The translations under genes and the position numbers were made by a program. Positions 15,628 through 23,486 of a stretch of 42,560 bases of DNA are shown here, one piece after another; within the stretch, counting starts at the first letter, position 1; the number at the start of each line of letters is the position of its first letter. Source of the stretch: Bauldia sp. (GTDB taxonomy: Bacteria; Pseudomonadota; Alphaproteobacteria; Rhizobiales; Kaistiaceae); assembly GCA_020849325.1 (NCBI GenBank), contig JADLGL010000073.1, positions 1-42,560 of the forward strand. Direction: 5' to 3'. Under the pieces are notes generated by a model. That model was given only the letters and a program-made list of their open reading frames with translations. It did not search any database and was not told the DNA's origin.

Positions 15628-16142
15628 GGGGCGAAATCTCCATTTGCGCTCGGTATCGCGCGCTGCTCCCCCCGCCGGTCCCCGAGCTTGTTCTGAAAGT
15701 TCCGAGCCCGCCCCCGTCGTCGCTGGCTCGTCGGGTCCACGTCGGCCGTAAGGGCTGCCTCAACGGACCATCCGAGCTTCGTCAGGCGCGCGTAGAGGGT
15801 GTTCCTGTTGATGCCGAGGTGCGCGGCCCATTGGTCGAGCGAGCGAGTCTCGCCATTGTGAGTAATGGGCCTGCCGCGCGATGCTCGCTGCTTCCGCTCA
15901 AGGCTTGAGGGGCTTCCGCCGGAAGCGGGCTCGCCGATCTTTTCCAGCGCGAAGGCACGAACCTTGTCGGGCTCAAGTCCAGCAAGAGCACAAGCCTCAA
16001 GGAAGTCCTCGCCGCGAAATCTGAACCAGCGGCGAGCTGCGGCGCGGGCGATCTGAGACTGGCGATCGTTCGCCTTGGAAGAGGCATCGCTGATCGCCTG
16101 CGATATCACCGCGCGCCAAAGGCTCAGCTCCTTGCTGGCCAT
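15624..16142 (-). CDS. Phage protein with C-terminal helix-turn-helix
   Basis: 172 residues from ATG 16142 (an ATG at 16151 is also possible). The N-terminal 75 residues (RQSQIARAAARRWFRFRGEDFLEACALAGLEPDKVR) match a helical module seen in many alphaproteobacterial prophages. The C-terminal part holds GETRSLDQWAAHLGINRNTLYARLTKLGWSVEAALT, which resembles the helix-turn-helix that accompanies homing endonucleases. The gene follows an HNH nuclease gene directly, so a role in recognition for nicking or packaging is plausible but unproven. Confidence 0.7.
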   Translation of the reverse strand: MASKELSLWRAVISQAISDASSKANDRQSQIARAAARRWFRFRGEDFLEACALAGLEPDKVRAFALEKIGEPASGGSPSSLERKQRASRGRPITHNGETRSLDQWAAHLGINRNTLYARLTKLGWSVEAALTADVDPTSQRRRGRARNFQNKLGDRRGEQRAIPSANGDFAP

Positions 16143-16143
16143 C

Positions 16144-16509
16144 TCACCCATTGGTCTTCGCGGCTCGTTCTTCCCGCTGCTTCTTGCTCGCGTGGCACGG
16201 TGAGGCTGCCAGCGGCTGCCAATTCTTCCGGTCCCAAAAGAGCTTCCGGTCGCCACCGTGGGGAATGATGTGGTCGACCACGTCGGCGACACGGCCGCAG
16301 CCGCACGCACACAGGCGGTTCTCGGGACGGGCGAGGAAGGCGTCGCGCTCGCGGCGCCACTTCGAGTCGTAGCCGCGTGCGCTTGCGGGAAGGCGGTTCG
16401 CGTCGGCCCGTGCCTTGCGCTCGCGGGCTGCCTTGATCTGGCATTCGCAGAAGTGTCCGAAGGGGACGATCTTGCCGCACCGGCAGAGCCGAGGAGCACG
16501 AAGCGGCAT
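16144..16509 (-). CDS. HNH endonuclease
   Basis: 121 residues from ATG 16509, which shares a base with the upstream stop (TGATG). Zinc-binding cysteine pairs (CRCG, CEC, CACGCG) flank the nuclease core VDHIIPHGGDRKLFWDRKNWQPLAASPCHASKKQRE, which has the His-Asn-His residues. Such HNH proteins usually sit beside terminase and stimulate packaging cleavage. Here the gene is 2 kb upstream of the terminase genes, another sign of rearrangement. Confidence 0.9.
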   Translation of the reverse strand: MPLRAPRLCRCGKIVPFGHFCECQIKAARERKARADANRLPASARGYDSKWRRERDAFLARPENRLCACGCGRVADVVDHIIPHGGDRKLFWDRKNWQPLAASPCHASKKQREERAAKTNG

Positions 16510-17105
16510 CAGCGCCTCACCACGTTCGCGCCGCGGCCGACGAGCATCTTGAGGGTCTCGATGCCTTCGCGGACTTCCTCTTCGGTGTGCTCGCGCGGGA
16601 CCGTGCCCGGCTCGTCGGAAGGTGCCCCATAGATCGCCTTCAGCATCTCGACGCGGCCCTTGTGGGCTTCGAGGATTTCGGCTGCCGTGGCGTTCCAAGC
16701 GGTCTCGGGAGTCCAGCCGAGCCAGCCCGTCGCGATCCGGAAGAGCTGAGCGTGATAGTCGGCGAAAGTCATGCGCTCGCCGGTCGCTTCCTCTGCCGGA
16801 GTATCAGAGGGGTCGAGACCGGCGAGCGCGCCCACATGGGCCAACAGGGGCGCAGTCAGAGCTTCGAGCCCCTTCCGCAGCCCCATTCCTGAAATCCGTT
16901 CGATGACGGTGAGGAGGTTCGACCATTCGCCACCGCTTTCGCGGATCACGTCGGCGATGATCGTAAGGTTCCCTTCCGCCACGGCTTCCATGAGCTTCGG
17001 GAAGCCGTAGCGGCGTTCAAGGCGCGTCGCGGCACGAAGGGTCGGACGGAGAAACACGGTCTCCCCGTCGAGCCTGATCGTGATCTCGTCGGCCGCGAGC
17101 TGCAT
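16509..17105 (-). CDS. Tail assembly chaperone-like protein
   Basis: 198 residues. The N-terminus EITIRLDGETVFLRPTLRAATRLERRYGFPKLMEAVAEGNL has the TAC layout (beta hairpin then an RLE-type helix). A C-terminal extension contains FADYHAQLFRIATGWLGWTPETAWNATAAEILEAHKGRVEML. Proteins with this second domain follow the GTA-gp10-like chaperone in related phages and help load the tape measure. Here the other chaperone gene is 2.1 kb away between portal and protease. Family assignment is by overall pattern, so moderate. Confidence 0.6.
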   Translation of the reverse strand: MQLAADEITIRLDGETVFLRPTLRAATRLERRYGFPKLMEAVAEGNLTIIADVIRESGGEWSNLLTVIERISGMGLRKGLEALTAPLLAHVGALAGLDPSDTPAEEATGERMTFADYHAQLFRIATGWLGWTPETAWNATAAEILEAHKGRVEMLKAIYGAPSDEPGTVPREHTEEEVREGIETLKMLVGRGANVVRR

Positions 17106-17110
17106 GGTGG

Positions 17111-17518
17111 CTACGCTGCCGGGCGATCGTGCGCGTGGCCGAGGATCGCCACGGCCGCGATCGGCGCCGAGCCGCTGTTACCCGTCGGCGTGATGGTGAG
17201 GCGGGTGAACCGCTTCGCGCCGACGTAGCCGAGCTTCCGGGTCTCGCCGTCGTCGGCGTAGTTGAAGCCGGCAGCGGCTTCGGTGCCGATCAGGTGGGCA
17301 TCGGCGACGGCCGTGAAGTTGGCGTCGTCTTCGTCGGACTCTTCGAGGAGCACGGCGAAGGTCGCGTCGGCATCGGCCAGGGTGCCGGTGAGGATCGCAT
17401 AGGTGACGGACTCGAAGCCGAGACGGTCGATCACGGTGCCAACGGCTGCCGTGTTGTCCGACACGACGACGGGAGCGATCACCGGGCGAAGAGCGAGGGA
17501 GTGGGAAAGATCACGCAT
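17111..17518 (-). CDS. Beta-rich phage structural protein downstream of capsid
   Basis: 135 residues from ATG 17518, ten bases after the capsid gene. The sequence (VIDRLGFESVTYAILTGTLADADATFAVLLEESDEDDANFTAV...RKLGYVGAKRFTRLTITP) is a jelly-roll-like beta protein common after the capsid gene in alphaproteobacterial prophages. It may be a capsid decoration protein. A small tail-tube protein cannot be fully excluded, which matters because no other tail-tube candidate is present. Confidence 0.65.
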   Translation of the reverse strand: MRDLSHSLALRPVIAPVVVSDNTAAVGTVIDRLGFESVTYAILTGTLADADATFAVLLEESDEDDANFTAVADAHLIGTEAAAGFNYADDGETRKLGYVGAKRFTRLTITPTGNSGSAPIAAVAILGHAHDRPAA

Positions 17519-17528
17519 CGGTCGCCTC

Positions 17529-18695
17529 CTAGCTCGTCGCCATCTTGAGGGTGCGAAGCGCCTCGCCCATGACGAGCCCGCCACCGACGCGCCGACGGGC
17601 ATGGAAGCGAACGATGCCGTTCGTTGCCTGCGAGTAGGGGTCGCGCATGACGCTGAGCGCCACGCGGTCATAGATGCGGTAGGCGGTGGCGAAGTCGCCG
17701 AAGATGATCGGCAGCGCATCGGCGCCGATGTTCGGCATGTCGACGGCTTCGATCACGGGACGGCCAAGGATCGTCTCGGGCTGCCCCGCGGCATAGGCGG
17801 GCTGCCAGATGTAGGCGCCGGTCGTGGCTTCCTTGAACTTCCGGATCGCGGCGAGCGTCGAGCCGTTCAGCATCCACGCGCCGCGGTTCCGGTAGTAGGC
17901 CGGGAGCGCATAGAAGATCGAAATCAGTGCGTCGGCGCTGAGCGTGGTGGCGTGCCCGTTGGCGACGTAGCTGAGCCCCGAGTTGAGGAGCCCGAGCGGC
18001 TTGCCAACGCCGTCGCCGGTAAGGAACGAAACGCCTTCGAGCCGGCCGAACTCTTCGGACAGGTCGAAGCTGATCTCGCCTTCGACGCTGATCGCCGAAT
18101 CCTCGAGGAGCCGGTTCGACACGTCGACGTAGCAGCTCATTTCGTGGTTCGGGACTTCGAGCTGCCCGTAAGCGGACTCGGTGGCCGGGCGCGAACCGAT
18201 CTCCGACACCCAAGCCGCAGTGGGCTTGCCGGTGCGCTTCGGCAGGATGACGGAGCCGGCAGCCGTCGTGCCGACGCGAGCCGCCTGCCGAACCGGGGAG
18301 AACTCGACGATGCCCTTGAGCACGTCGGTCGAGAACTCGGTCGTCGCGAGATAGCCGCCCGCGGTGTCGTCGGACACGCGTAGCGTCTTCACTTCGTCCG
18401 CAGCCAGCGCTTCGCGGCCGTGGCGGAGATAGCCGGCCCAAGCCTTGGTTTCGAGCTTGGGCGTCTCCTCGGTCGTGGCGCCGAGGCCAGGACGATTGAG
18501 CTTGGCTTCGAGGCGGTCGAGCCGATCCGTGAGCTTGGTCGCGTCGGCCGACTTGGTCTCGACGGCCTTGAGGCGCGCGTCGACCGTCTCGGTGAGCGTA
18601 GCGAGAGCCGCGGTAACGTCGGCCGGGACGTCGTCGGCGGCGCCCTTCAGTTCGATCGGCACGGCGTCGGCGACGCCGTGGAGCTGCATATCCAT
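17529..18695 (-). CDS. Major capsid protein, HK97 fold
   Basis: 388 residues. The N-terminal 100 residues are a charged coiled-coil delta domain (LATLTETVDARLKAVETKSADATKLTDRLDRLEAKL), normally removed by the protease encoded just upstream. The mature part starts near KAWAGYLRHG and contains LRVSDDTAGGYLATTEFSTDVLKGIVEFSPVR, PKRTGKPTAAWVSEIGSRP and the ending VRFHARRRVGGGLVMGEALRTLKM. All are standard for the HK97 family. Start and length are normal, and it overlaps nothing (gaps of 6 and 10 bases). Confidence 0.95.
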   Translation of the reverse strand: MDMQLHGVADAVPIELKGAADDVPADVTAALATLTETVDARLKAVETKSADATKLTDRLDRLEAKLNRPGLGATTEETPKLETKAWAGYLRHGREALAADEVKTLRVSDDTAGGYLATTEFSTDVLKGIVEFSPVRQAARVGTTAAGSVILPKRTGKPTAAWVSEIGSRPATESAYGQLEVPNHEMSCYVDVSNRLLEDSAISVEGEISFDLSEEFGRLEGVSFLTGDGVGKPLGLLNSGLSYVANGHATTLSADALISIFYALPAYYRNRGAWMLNGSTLAAIRKFKEATTGAYIWQPAYAAGQPETILGRPVIEAVDMPNIGADALPIIFGDFATAYRIYDRVALSVMRDPYSQATNGIVRFHARRRVGGGLVMGEALRTLKMATS

Positions 18696-18701
18696 CGGGG
18701 T

Positions 18702-19214
18702 TCAGTTTCCTTTTGCAATGAGCGCCGAGGCGGCGCGGTTGATTGCCTCGGCGATGGCGAGAGCAGCCGAAGCGGACTTGGCGCCGGTGATCCGGGCGCC
18801 GGGGTGAGCGGGGATGACGACGAGCGAAATCTCGGCAAGGTCGGCCGCCGAGATGATCCGGCCGCCGCTCGGGCGAGCCTTCGCGTGCTTGGCGCGGAAG
18901 CCGATCGAAAGGCCGGTCACGGCGCCCTCACGGACCAGCGCGCGAACCTCGCGGGCACGCGCAACGTCGTCGATCAGAAGACGGCCGCGGACTTCGAGAC
19001 CGCGATCGGTTTCCTTCGCCTCGGTCCATACGCCGACAGGCTGATTTGGGTCGTGTCCGAAGAGGATCGGCAGCGGCAGCGTGACGCCAGCAAAGGCGCC
19101 CTTCTCGAACACGTCGCCGTAGCGATCCGGCGTGCCGAACGGCCACGCCGTGCCGGTGATCATGCCCGCGTCGTCGATGCCGAGTGCGGCTTTGATCTCA
19201 AGCCTATTCTGCAT
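18702..19214 (-). CDS. Prohead protease (HK97 family)
   Basis: 170 residues from ATG 19214, overlapping the end of the small chaperone gene by 11 bases. The family pattern is clear: IDDAGMITGTAWPFGTPDRYGDVFEKGAFAG, LPILFGHDPNQPVGVW (catalytic His in GHD), VREGAVTGLSIGFRAK (catalytic Ser in GLSIGF), LAEISLVVIPAHPGA. It cleaves the capsid delta domain during head maturation. The position right before the capsid gene is canonical. Confidence 0.93.
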   Translation of the reverse strand: MQNRLEIKAALGIDDAGMITGTAWPFGTPDRYGDVFEKGAFAGVTLPLPILFGHDPNQPVGVWTEAKETDRGLEVRGRLLIDDVARAREVRALVREGAVTGLSIGFRAKHAKARPSGGRIISAADLAEISLVVIPAHPGARITGAKSASAALAIAEAINRAASALIAKGN

Positions 19215-19527
19215 CGGTCGCGTCCTTCGGCTTCGGCCCGAACCACAGGGCTTCGAGGATCGCGACGGCGAGCGCGTAGGTCTCGGCGAGCGGCTTCGAC
19301 GCGTAGGCCGCGACGAGCGACGCGGCCCGCGCCGGCTGCTCGCCACCGCCGACGAGGCCGAGGCGGATCGTCTCGGCGATGTCGGCATGCCGGAACTCGC
19401 CAGCGAAGAGGCGCCGACAGAGCGAGCCGATGCCGGCGCCCGTCTTCGTCTCAAGCTCGGCGATCAGCTCGGGCGTGATCCGGAAGGTCCGCTCGGCGTC
19501 GCCGAAGAAGGCGCGATGCTCGCTCAT
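19204..19527 (-). CDS. GTA gp10-like tail assembly chaperone
   Basis: 107 residues: MSEHRAFFGDAERTFRITPELIAELETKTGAGIGSLCRRLFAGEFRHADIAETIRLGL...YALAVAILEALWFG. This is the pattern of the gene-transfer-agent gp10 family (Phage_TAC_11 type), a chaperone for tape-measure loading. It overlaps the portal stop by ATGA and the protease start by 11 bases. Lying between portal and protease is highly unusual; related phages and GTAs have it after the tail-tube gene. Confidence 0.8.
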   Translation of the reverse strand: MSEHRAFFGDAERTFRITPELIAELETKTGAGIGSLCRRLFAGEFRHADIAETIRLGLVGGGEQPARAASLVAAYASKPLAETYALAVAILEALWFGPKPKDATDAE

Positions 19528-20753
19528 GCCGCTGCCTCGGTCCCGGCGTTCGTGTTCGCTGCCGTCGTGGTGTTCGGGTTCTCGAAGCGGTCGCCACCGG
19601 CATAGGGAGGCCGGTTCTCGGCGGCGCGGGCTTCGTTCGGGTTCAGGACGCGAGCGGCGATGGCCTTGCCGTAGGCATCCATGCGCGAGGCGAGATCGGC
19701 GCGAAGAAGGTCGTCGATCAGGAACTCGGCGAAGAAGGTGTCGCGCTCTTCAGTGGCGAAGAGCTTGAGGCGGATTTCGCCTTCCCAACGCTTGATCCAC
19801 GGAAGCAGCGTGAAGGTGAGGAACTGGCGACCCATCTCCTCGCTGTTGCCCCAAGTCGCGCGGCCGTAGTCCATGAGGAAGATCGGGGGGACGCGGAAGG
19901 CGCGGGCGATCTCTTCGACTGCGAACTTCCGCAGCTCAAGGAACTGAGCGTCCACGCTGTTGAAGGTGAGGGGCTGGAACTGCCCGCCCTCTTCGAGCAC
20001 GGCAGTCTTGCCGCTGCCGTCGCCGGCATGGGTTGCCTGCCAGCTATCGCGGATGCGGGTAGCGGTCTCGGCGCCGAGCTTGTTCGGGAAGCTCAGGATG
20101 CCGGAAGGGCGGGCGCCGCGGCCGAAGAGCCGGGCAGCGTGAGCTTCCAGCGTAAGCGCCACGCCGATCGCCTCACGGGCCAGCATGACGGGGCTTTCGC
20201 CGCTGATACCGTCGAGGGACGGCGCGCGAAGGTGAAGGACATTCTGCCGGGCCAGGAACTGCGGCGGCGTCGTGTTGAGCTTATAGATCGGCTCGCCGGT
20301 CGTGGCGCGCTCGACGGTGATCGTCGAAGGGTCGAGCCGGATCAGCTCGACGGGCTTGCCGTCGAGGCGGTTGATGAAGGCGAAGCCGTTGCCCCAAAGC
20401 AGCGCGTCGCGGGTGAGCTGCTCACGGAACTCGGAAGAAGAGAGGAAGTCGGACGCTTCGTCGTGAAGCAGCCGGTGAACGGGATGCTCAGGCGCCCGCT
20501 CCTTGGCTGTATCGGCGCGACGATAGACGTGAACGGGGAGCTGCCCGATGGCTTCGGCGATGGCCTGAACCGCACAACGGACGGCCGGGCACTGCATCGC
20601 GTTCAGCGGTGTAACAGCAACGCCAGAAGCAGCCGGGATCGCTCCGAACAACTCAAGTAGGAATGCTTCCGGACTCGCGAGCGACTTCCGTTCAACCTGA
20701 TCCTGATTGTTAGAGAAGAACGCGGTGAGCCGGTTACGAAAAGACGCAAGCAC
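19524..20753 (-). CDS. Portal protein, HK97 family
   Basis: 409 residues from GTG 20753; no clear ribosome site is visible, so a slightly later start is possible. Typical features are AMQCPAVRCAVQAIAEAIGQLPVHVY, the LLWGNGFAFINR strand, VLHLRAPSLDGISGESPVMLAREAIG, and RAFRVPPIFLMDYGRATWGNSEEMGRQFLTFTLLPW near the stem helix. The portal forms the DNA entry vertex. It is the first gene of a minus-strand operon running to the tape-measure gene. Its upstream region carries two strong dyads. Confidence 0.93.
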   Translation of the reverse strand: MLASFRNRLTAFFSNNQDQVERKSLASPEAFLLELFGAIPAASGVAVTPLNAMQCPAVRCAVQAIAEAIGQLPVHVYRRADTAKERAPEHPVHRLLHDEASDFLSSSEFREQLTRDALLWGNGFAFINRLDGKPVELIRLDPSTITVERATTGEPIYKLNTTPPQFLARQNVLHLRAPSLDGISGESPVMLAREAIGVALTLEAHAARLFGRGARPSGILSFPNKLGAETATRIRDSWQATHAGDGSGKTAVLEEGGQFQPLTFNSVDAQFLELRKFAVEEIARAFRVPPIFLMDYGRATWGNSEEMGRQFLTFTLLPWIKRWEGEIRLKLFATEERDTFFAEFLIDDLLRADLASRMDAYGKAIAARVLNPNEARAAENRPPYAGGDRFENPNTTTAANTNAGTEAAA

Positions 20754-20765
20754 GAAAAATAGCGA

Positions 20766-20783
20766 TCCAGTTTGTGAACTGGA
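20766..20783. promoter_or_regulatory. Dyad TCCAGTT-TGTG-AACTGGA upstream of portal
   Basis: A seven-base perfect inverted repeat with a four-base spacer, 13 to 30 bases upstream of the portal start. It lies just downstream of a minus-strand TATACA (20789-20794) that could be a -10 element. It would overlap the transcription start, which suits an operator. No -35 element is convincing. Confidence 0.45.
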
Positions 20784-20826
20784 ACTATTGTATAGAATCG
20801 ATTCAGCGAAATCTACTGTCGCGACC

Positions 20827-20860
20827 CGTGAACGTTCTAATTACAATTAGGTCGTTCACG
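20827..20860. promoter_or_regulatory. 34-bp dyad between integrase and portal
   Basis: CGTGAACG (20827-20834) and CGTTCACG (20853-20860) flank an inner CTAATT-AC-AATTAG (20837-20850), giving 28 paired bases in 34. No T-run follows, so it is unlikely to be a terminator. It lies upstream of the portal operon and looks like a binding site for a dimeric or tetrameric regulator controlling late transcription. Confidence 0.55.
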
Positions 20861-20887
20861 CTTTTGCTGAAGATTCTTGGCCCTCAG

Positions 20888-22633
20888 TTAGTGAGTATGG
20901 AGATGGGACAAGGTAAGGCCGGGATAAGAGACCGCTTCGATCATCTCGACGCGTTGCCGGAGCATCCCTTGAGGAAGCTGCCCATACTGTCCCGTTGTAG
21001 TCGGCTTGGTGTGGCCGACGAGGAAGCCGAACTGCTCGTCGAGATACTCAGCGCGTCGCAGTGCGTCTATGAACCCGTGCCGGAAGCTGTAGAGGCTTAG
21101 GCCGCGCCCATCCTTGATGCTGATCCGCGTGAGGTAGCGACCGAACTCGCGGCTGAACTTCGCCGCGATCTGGCCGCGCGCGTTGCGATCTACCTCGGGG
21201 AACAGCTTCGCTTGCCCTGCCTGCCGGGCGCGCTCGCAATGTTCGATGAAACCGAGCCGCACCAACTCCGGGTGCACGGGCACTACGCGGGCGGAGCCCG
21301 CCGTCTTTACCGACTTGTCGCCATCGCCCTCGTCAGTGATGTGGATGATCCATTGGCCATGAAGCTGCCGAACGTCACTCACGTCGAGCTGTGCGATCTC
21401 GCCGGGACGTGCGCCCGCAAAGAGCATGACAAGCGGCAGCCAGTAGCGGTGATCGCGGATTTGGTGATTGCCGGCTAGGTGCATCTTCTCGTCGGACTGA
21501 CAGCCCGTGAACAGCGGCGATCTCAGGATCGTGTTGAGTTGTTCGACGGAGAACGGAAGCGTCTTCCGCTTCCGCTTGTCGATCTTGATGTGCATGTCGG
21601 CGACGGGGCTCGTCGCCAGATAGTCATGTGTCACGAGCCAATCGGCGAACGCGCCGAGGCTGGACAGGTAGCGATTGACGGTCCGCGCCGAGATCGCGGG
21701 CTTCCCGATCGTCTCGTTCGCTTTCACGATCTCGCGCATGGAAAGACCGTTGAAGGCTGCCGTCTCAGCCGCCTTCACCGGATACTTGAGAAGCAGCGCC
21801 TTCCAATCCCGCGCGGCCTTCTTGTCGATCTGGTCGACTGTAGCGCCGGGACCGAGCGTGCTGACGAACAGTTCGATCGCCATCCGAGATTGAGCCAGCG
21901 TGTCGGGGATGACGTTCCGCGGGTTCTCGGTCGCATAAGCGTCGAAGGCCGTTAGAATGTCCTCGCCTTTGGGCTTTGAAGGCGGGGGAGGGGCCACAAG
22001 CGGGTCTTTCGGAGCGCCCCCGAAATTGCCCGCGTCGCGTTCCTCTGCCCGCGTCAGTGCTTCTAGCTCGGCGCGCTGGATGCCCTGAGCAAGCCGCCGA
22101 TAGTCCTTCGTGCCCTTCTGAACGGGCAGGCGCCTATCCCTGATTTCTTTTGCGATCGTCTCAGCGACGAGCCTCGTTTCGCCGCGGGCGCTATCGGTCC
22201 GCAGTTGGGCCAGCCGCTCGCGACGTTCCCGCCGCTCGTCGTCGAAGCGATCGCGGATCGTGCGGAAGATGCCCCATGCTTCGAGGTCGTAGTCGCCGAA
22301 CTCAGCCACGAGGATACGCCATATCTCGTCGAGGTCGTCTTCGGTGGGAAGGGACTGCCGAAGCTCCTCGTCGGCCGCCACAAGCTCGCTGTAGCGCCGC
22401 CAAACGGCGTCCCTGACCTCTGCCTCTGACAGCCCCTTCCCTTCGCGCAGGCGCTTCCACTGATCGTGCAGGTCGGCCAGTTCGCGCGGGAGCCGTTCGC
22501 GAGCTTCAGCGACGTTCTTCGTCCGGAGCGACTTCCAGATTTCCCGCTTGCCCACGGTGGCCTGAAGGTCGGCCGGAACAGCAATCCGAAGGTAGTAAAC
22601 CGCGCCGCGCCGTTGGAGGTTTGAGAACGCCAT
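20888..22633 (-). CDS. Tyrosine recombinase (phage integrase)
   Basis: 581 residues from ATG 22633; the open frame extends further to 22921 but that part crosses attR. The N-terminal module LQRRGAVYYLRIAVPADLQATVGKREIWKSLRTKNVAEAR is the DUF6538-like arm-binding region. A long helical linker and a SAM-like core-binding domain follow (about residues 250-360). The catalytic domain has Arg in LFAGARPGEIAQLDVSDV, the SFRHGF box (usual first His replaced by Tyr), VGHTK, and the nucleophile Tyr in TTTGQYGQ. It drives integration at tRNA-Gln and lies about 130 bases from attR. Confidence 0.93.
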   Translation of the reverse strand: MAFSNLQRRGAVYYLRIAVPADLQATVGKREIWKSLRTKNVAEARERLPRELADLHDQWKRLREGKGLSEAEVRDAVWRRYSELVAADEELRQSLPTEDDLDEIWRILVAEFGDYDLEAWGIFRTIRDRFDDERRERRERLAQLRTDSARGETRLVAETIAKEIRDRRLPVQKGTKDYRRLAQGIQRAELEALTRAEERDAGNFGGAPKDPLVAPPPPSKPKGEDILTAFDAYATENPRNVIPDTLAQSRMAIELFVSTLGPGATVDQIDKKAARDWKALLLKYPVKAAETAAFNGLSMREIVKANETIGKPAISARTVNRYLSSLGAFADWLVTHDYLATSPVADMHIKIDKRKRKTLPFSVEQLNTILRSPLFTGCQSDEKMHLAGNHQIRDHRYWLPLVMLFAGARPGEIAQLDVSDVRQLHGQWIIHITDEGDGDKSVKTAGSARVVPVHPELVRLGFIEHCERARQAGQAKLFPEVDRNARGQIAAKFSREFGRYLTRISIKDGRGLSLYSFRHGFIDALRRAEYLDEQFGFLVGHTKPTTTGQYGQLPQGMLRQRVEMIEAVSYPGLTLSHLHTH

Positions 22634-22662
22634 CTGTGCCCCAGTGTTCCTGCTACGTTCGA

Positions 22663-22702
22663 CGAGTCGTAACAGTGAGTTTGAGCACCGAGTCGTAACA
22701 GT
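22663..22702. repeat. Direct repeats CGAGTCGTAACAGT x2 upstream of integrase
   Basis: Exact 14-base copies at 22663-22676 and 22689-22702, with starts 26 bases apart, lie between the integrase start and attR. The position, exactness and spacing fit arm-type integrase or excisionase binding sites. Confidence 0.6.
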
Positions 22703-22761
22703 TTGGGCTTCAGAATCAAGCATTCTCAACGGTTTCAATGGGCTATAGGTCGTCGGGTTAA

Positions 22762-22780
22762 AATCCAGGTCCCCCAGCCA
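22762..22780 (+). other. attR core (19-bp direct repeat)
   Basis: Exact copy of the tRNA-Gln 3' end found at 5379-5397. Nothing tRNA-like precedes it (GGTTAA instead of GGTTCG), so this is the displaced end. It marks the junction with the chromosome. Confidence 0.92.
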
Positions 22781-22855
22781 CTTCCTCCCGCCGGACGCCT
22801 CCACGGCGGCACATCCCGCCGCCCGGTGCGTCGACGGCCCGCGATCGGGCGGGAC

Positions 22856-22882
22856 GTTGTCCGCCCGCTGCGCGCGGACAAC
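22856..22882. terminator. Hairpin downstream of attR
   Basis: GTTGTCCGC (22856-22864) pairs with GCGGACAAC (22874-22882) around a nine-base loop. It follows attR, so before integration it would have been about 75 bases downstream of tRNA-Gln and may have ended its transcript. There is no T-tract. Confidence 0.35.
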
Positions 22883-22928
22883 GCCATCCGGCGGGGTTGC
22901 CTGGCAATCCGGGCCCCGCAAAGCCGGG

Positions 22929-23303
22929 CTAGAGCCCGACCCTCGTGACGATCATCTGGCCGGCGCCGTTGTTGTACATCTCGACGTAGAACATGGAGCC
23001 GGCAATCACTGCGTTCGCGAGGTAGCGGGCGAAATCCTGGTTGCCGGTCGCGACCATGTTGCTCGGCTCGCCGGTTCCGATGCCGCGGTCGAGCCAGGCG
23101 CAGCGGCCGGCCGGCACGCCGCCGGCGCCGGCTCCGGTCGTGCCGCGAAGGAAGGTGATCTGGACATTGCCGACGGCGCTCACGGTCGCCGTCATCCCCG
23201 CACCGGGCTGACAGACGGCGCGATAGCTGACCTGGGCAGGTGCCGACGAAGCAATCAGCGCAGCTGCGATGGCAGTGACGGGAAACAGCGCAAGCCTGGA
23301 CAT
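22929..23303 (-). CDS. Secreted hypothetical protein
   Basis: 124 residues from ATG 23303, preceded by GAGGG. The Sec signal peptide is clear (MSRLALFPVTAIAAALIASSAPAQ). The mature part has two cysteines (AVCQPG and GRCAWLD), is Gly/Ala/Val-rich and ends in FYVEMYNNGAGQMIVTRVGL, a probable beta-sandwich of about 100 residues in the periplasm. The family is not recognised. It is the first chromosomal gene beyond the element and follows the TetR gene on the same strand after about 180 bases. Confidence 0.7.
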   Translation of the reverse strand: MSRLALFPVTAIAAALIASSAPAQVSYRAVCQPGAGMTATVSAVGNVQITFLRGTTGAGAGGVPAGRCAWLDRGIGTGEPSNMVATGNQDFARYLANAVIAGSMFYVEMYNNGAGQMIVTRVGL

Positions 23304-23486
23304 GGGAGTTACCCTCGATGACGGTTGCCCTCCACCGACTTTCGGTCCCTTCCAAACCGATCGACTTCAGAATGATGCGGAACATCTGAACCGCACCTGA
23401 ATGCGCCACATCGGCGCCGCATGCCCGCCGCATTTGCGGCTCCTGGACGCGGCGGCGATCGGTCGGCGTTCGACCGGCGCCCGGCT

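Larger units (their letters stand above)
5379..22780. mobile_element. 17.4 kb integrated phage-like element in tRNA-Gln
   Basis: Bounded by the 19-bp att repeat. It contains an integrase at the right end (20888-22633) and a HK97-fold head module: portal, protease, major capsid, connectors and both terminase subunits, plus a tape-measure-like protein. The left third holds accessory genes. I recognise no holin or endolysin, no tail tip or fibre, no clear major tail tube and no CI-like repressor. The length is about half that of a normal siphophage. It may be a decayed prophage, a capsid-forming satellite, or a domesticated particle. The head and terminase genes have intact frames and tight overlaps, which argues against random decay. 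Confidence 0.9.

Noticed and set aside
5379-22780. CRISPR array or retron in the element
   Set aside because: No regularly spaced identical repeats and no reverse transcriptase motif were found; the repeats seen are palindromes and isolated direct pairs.
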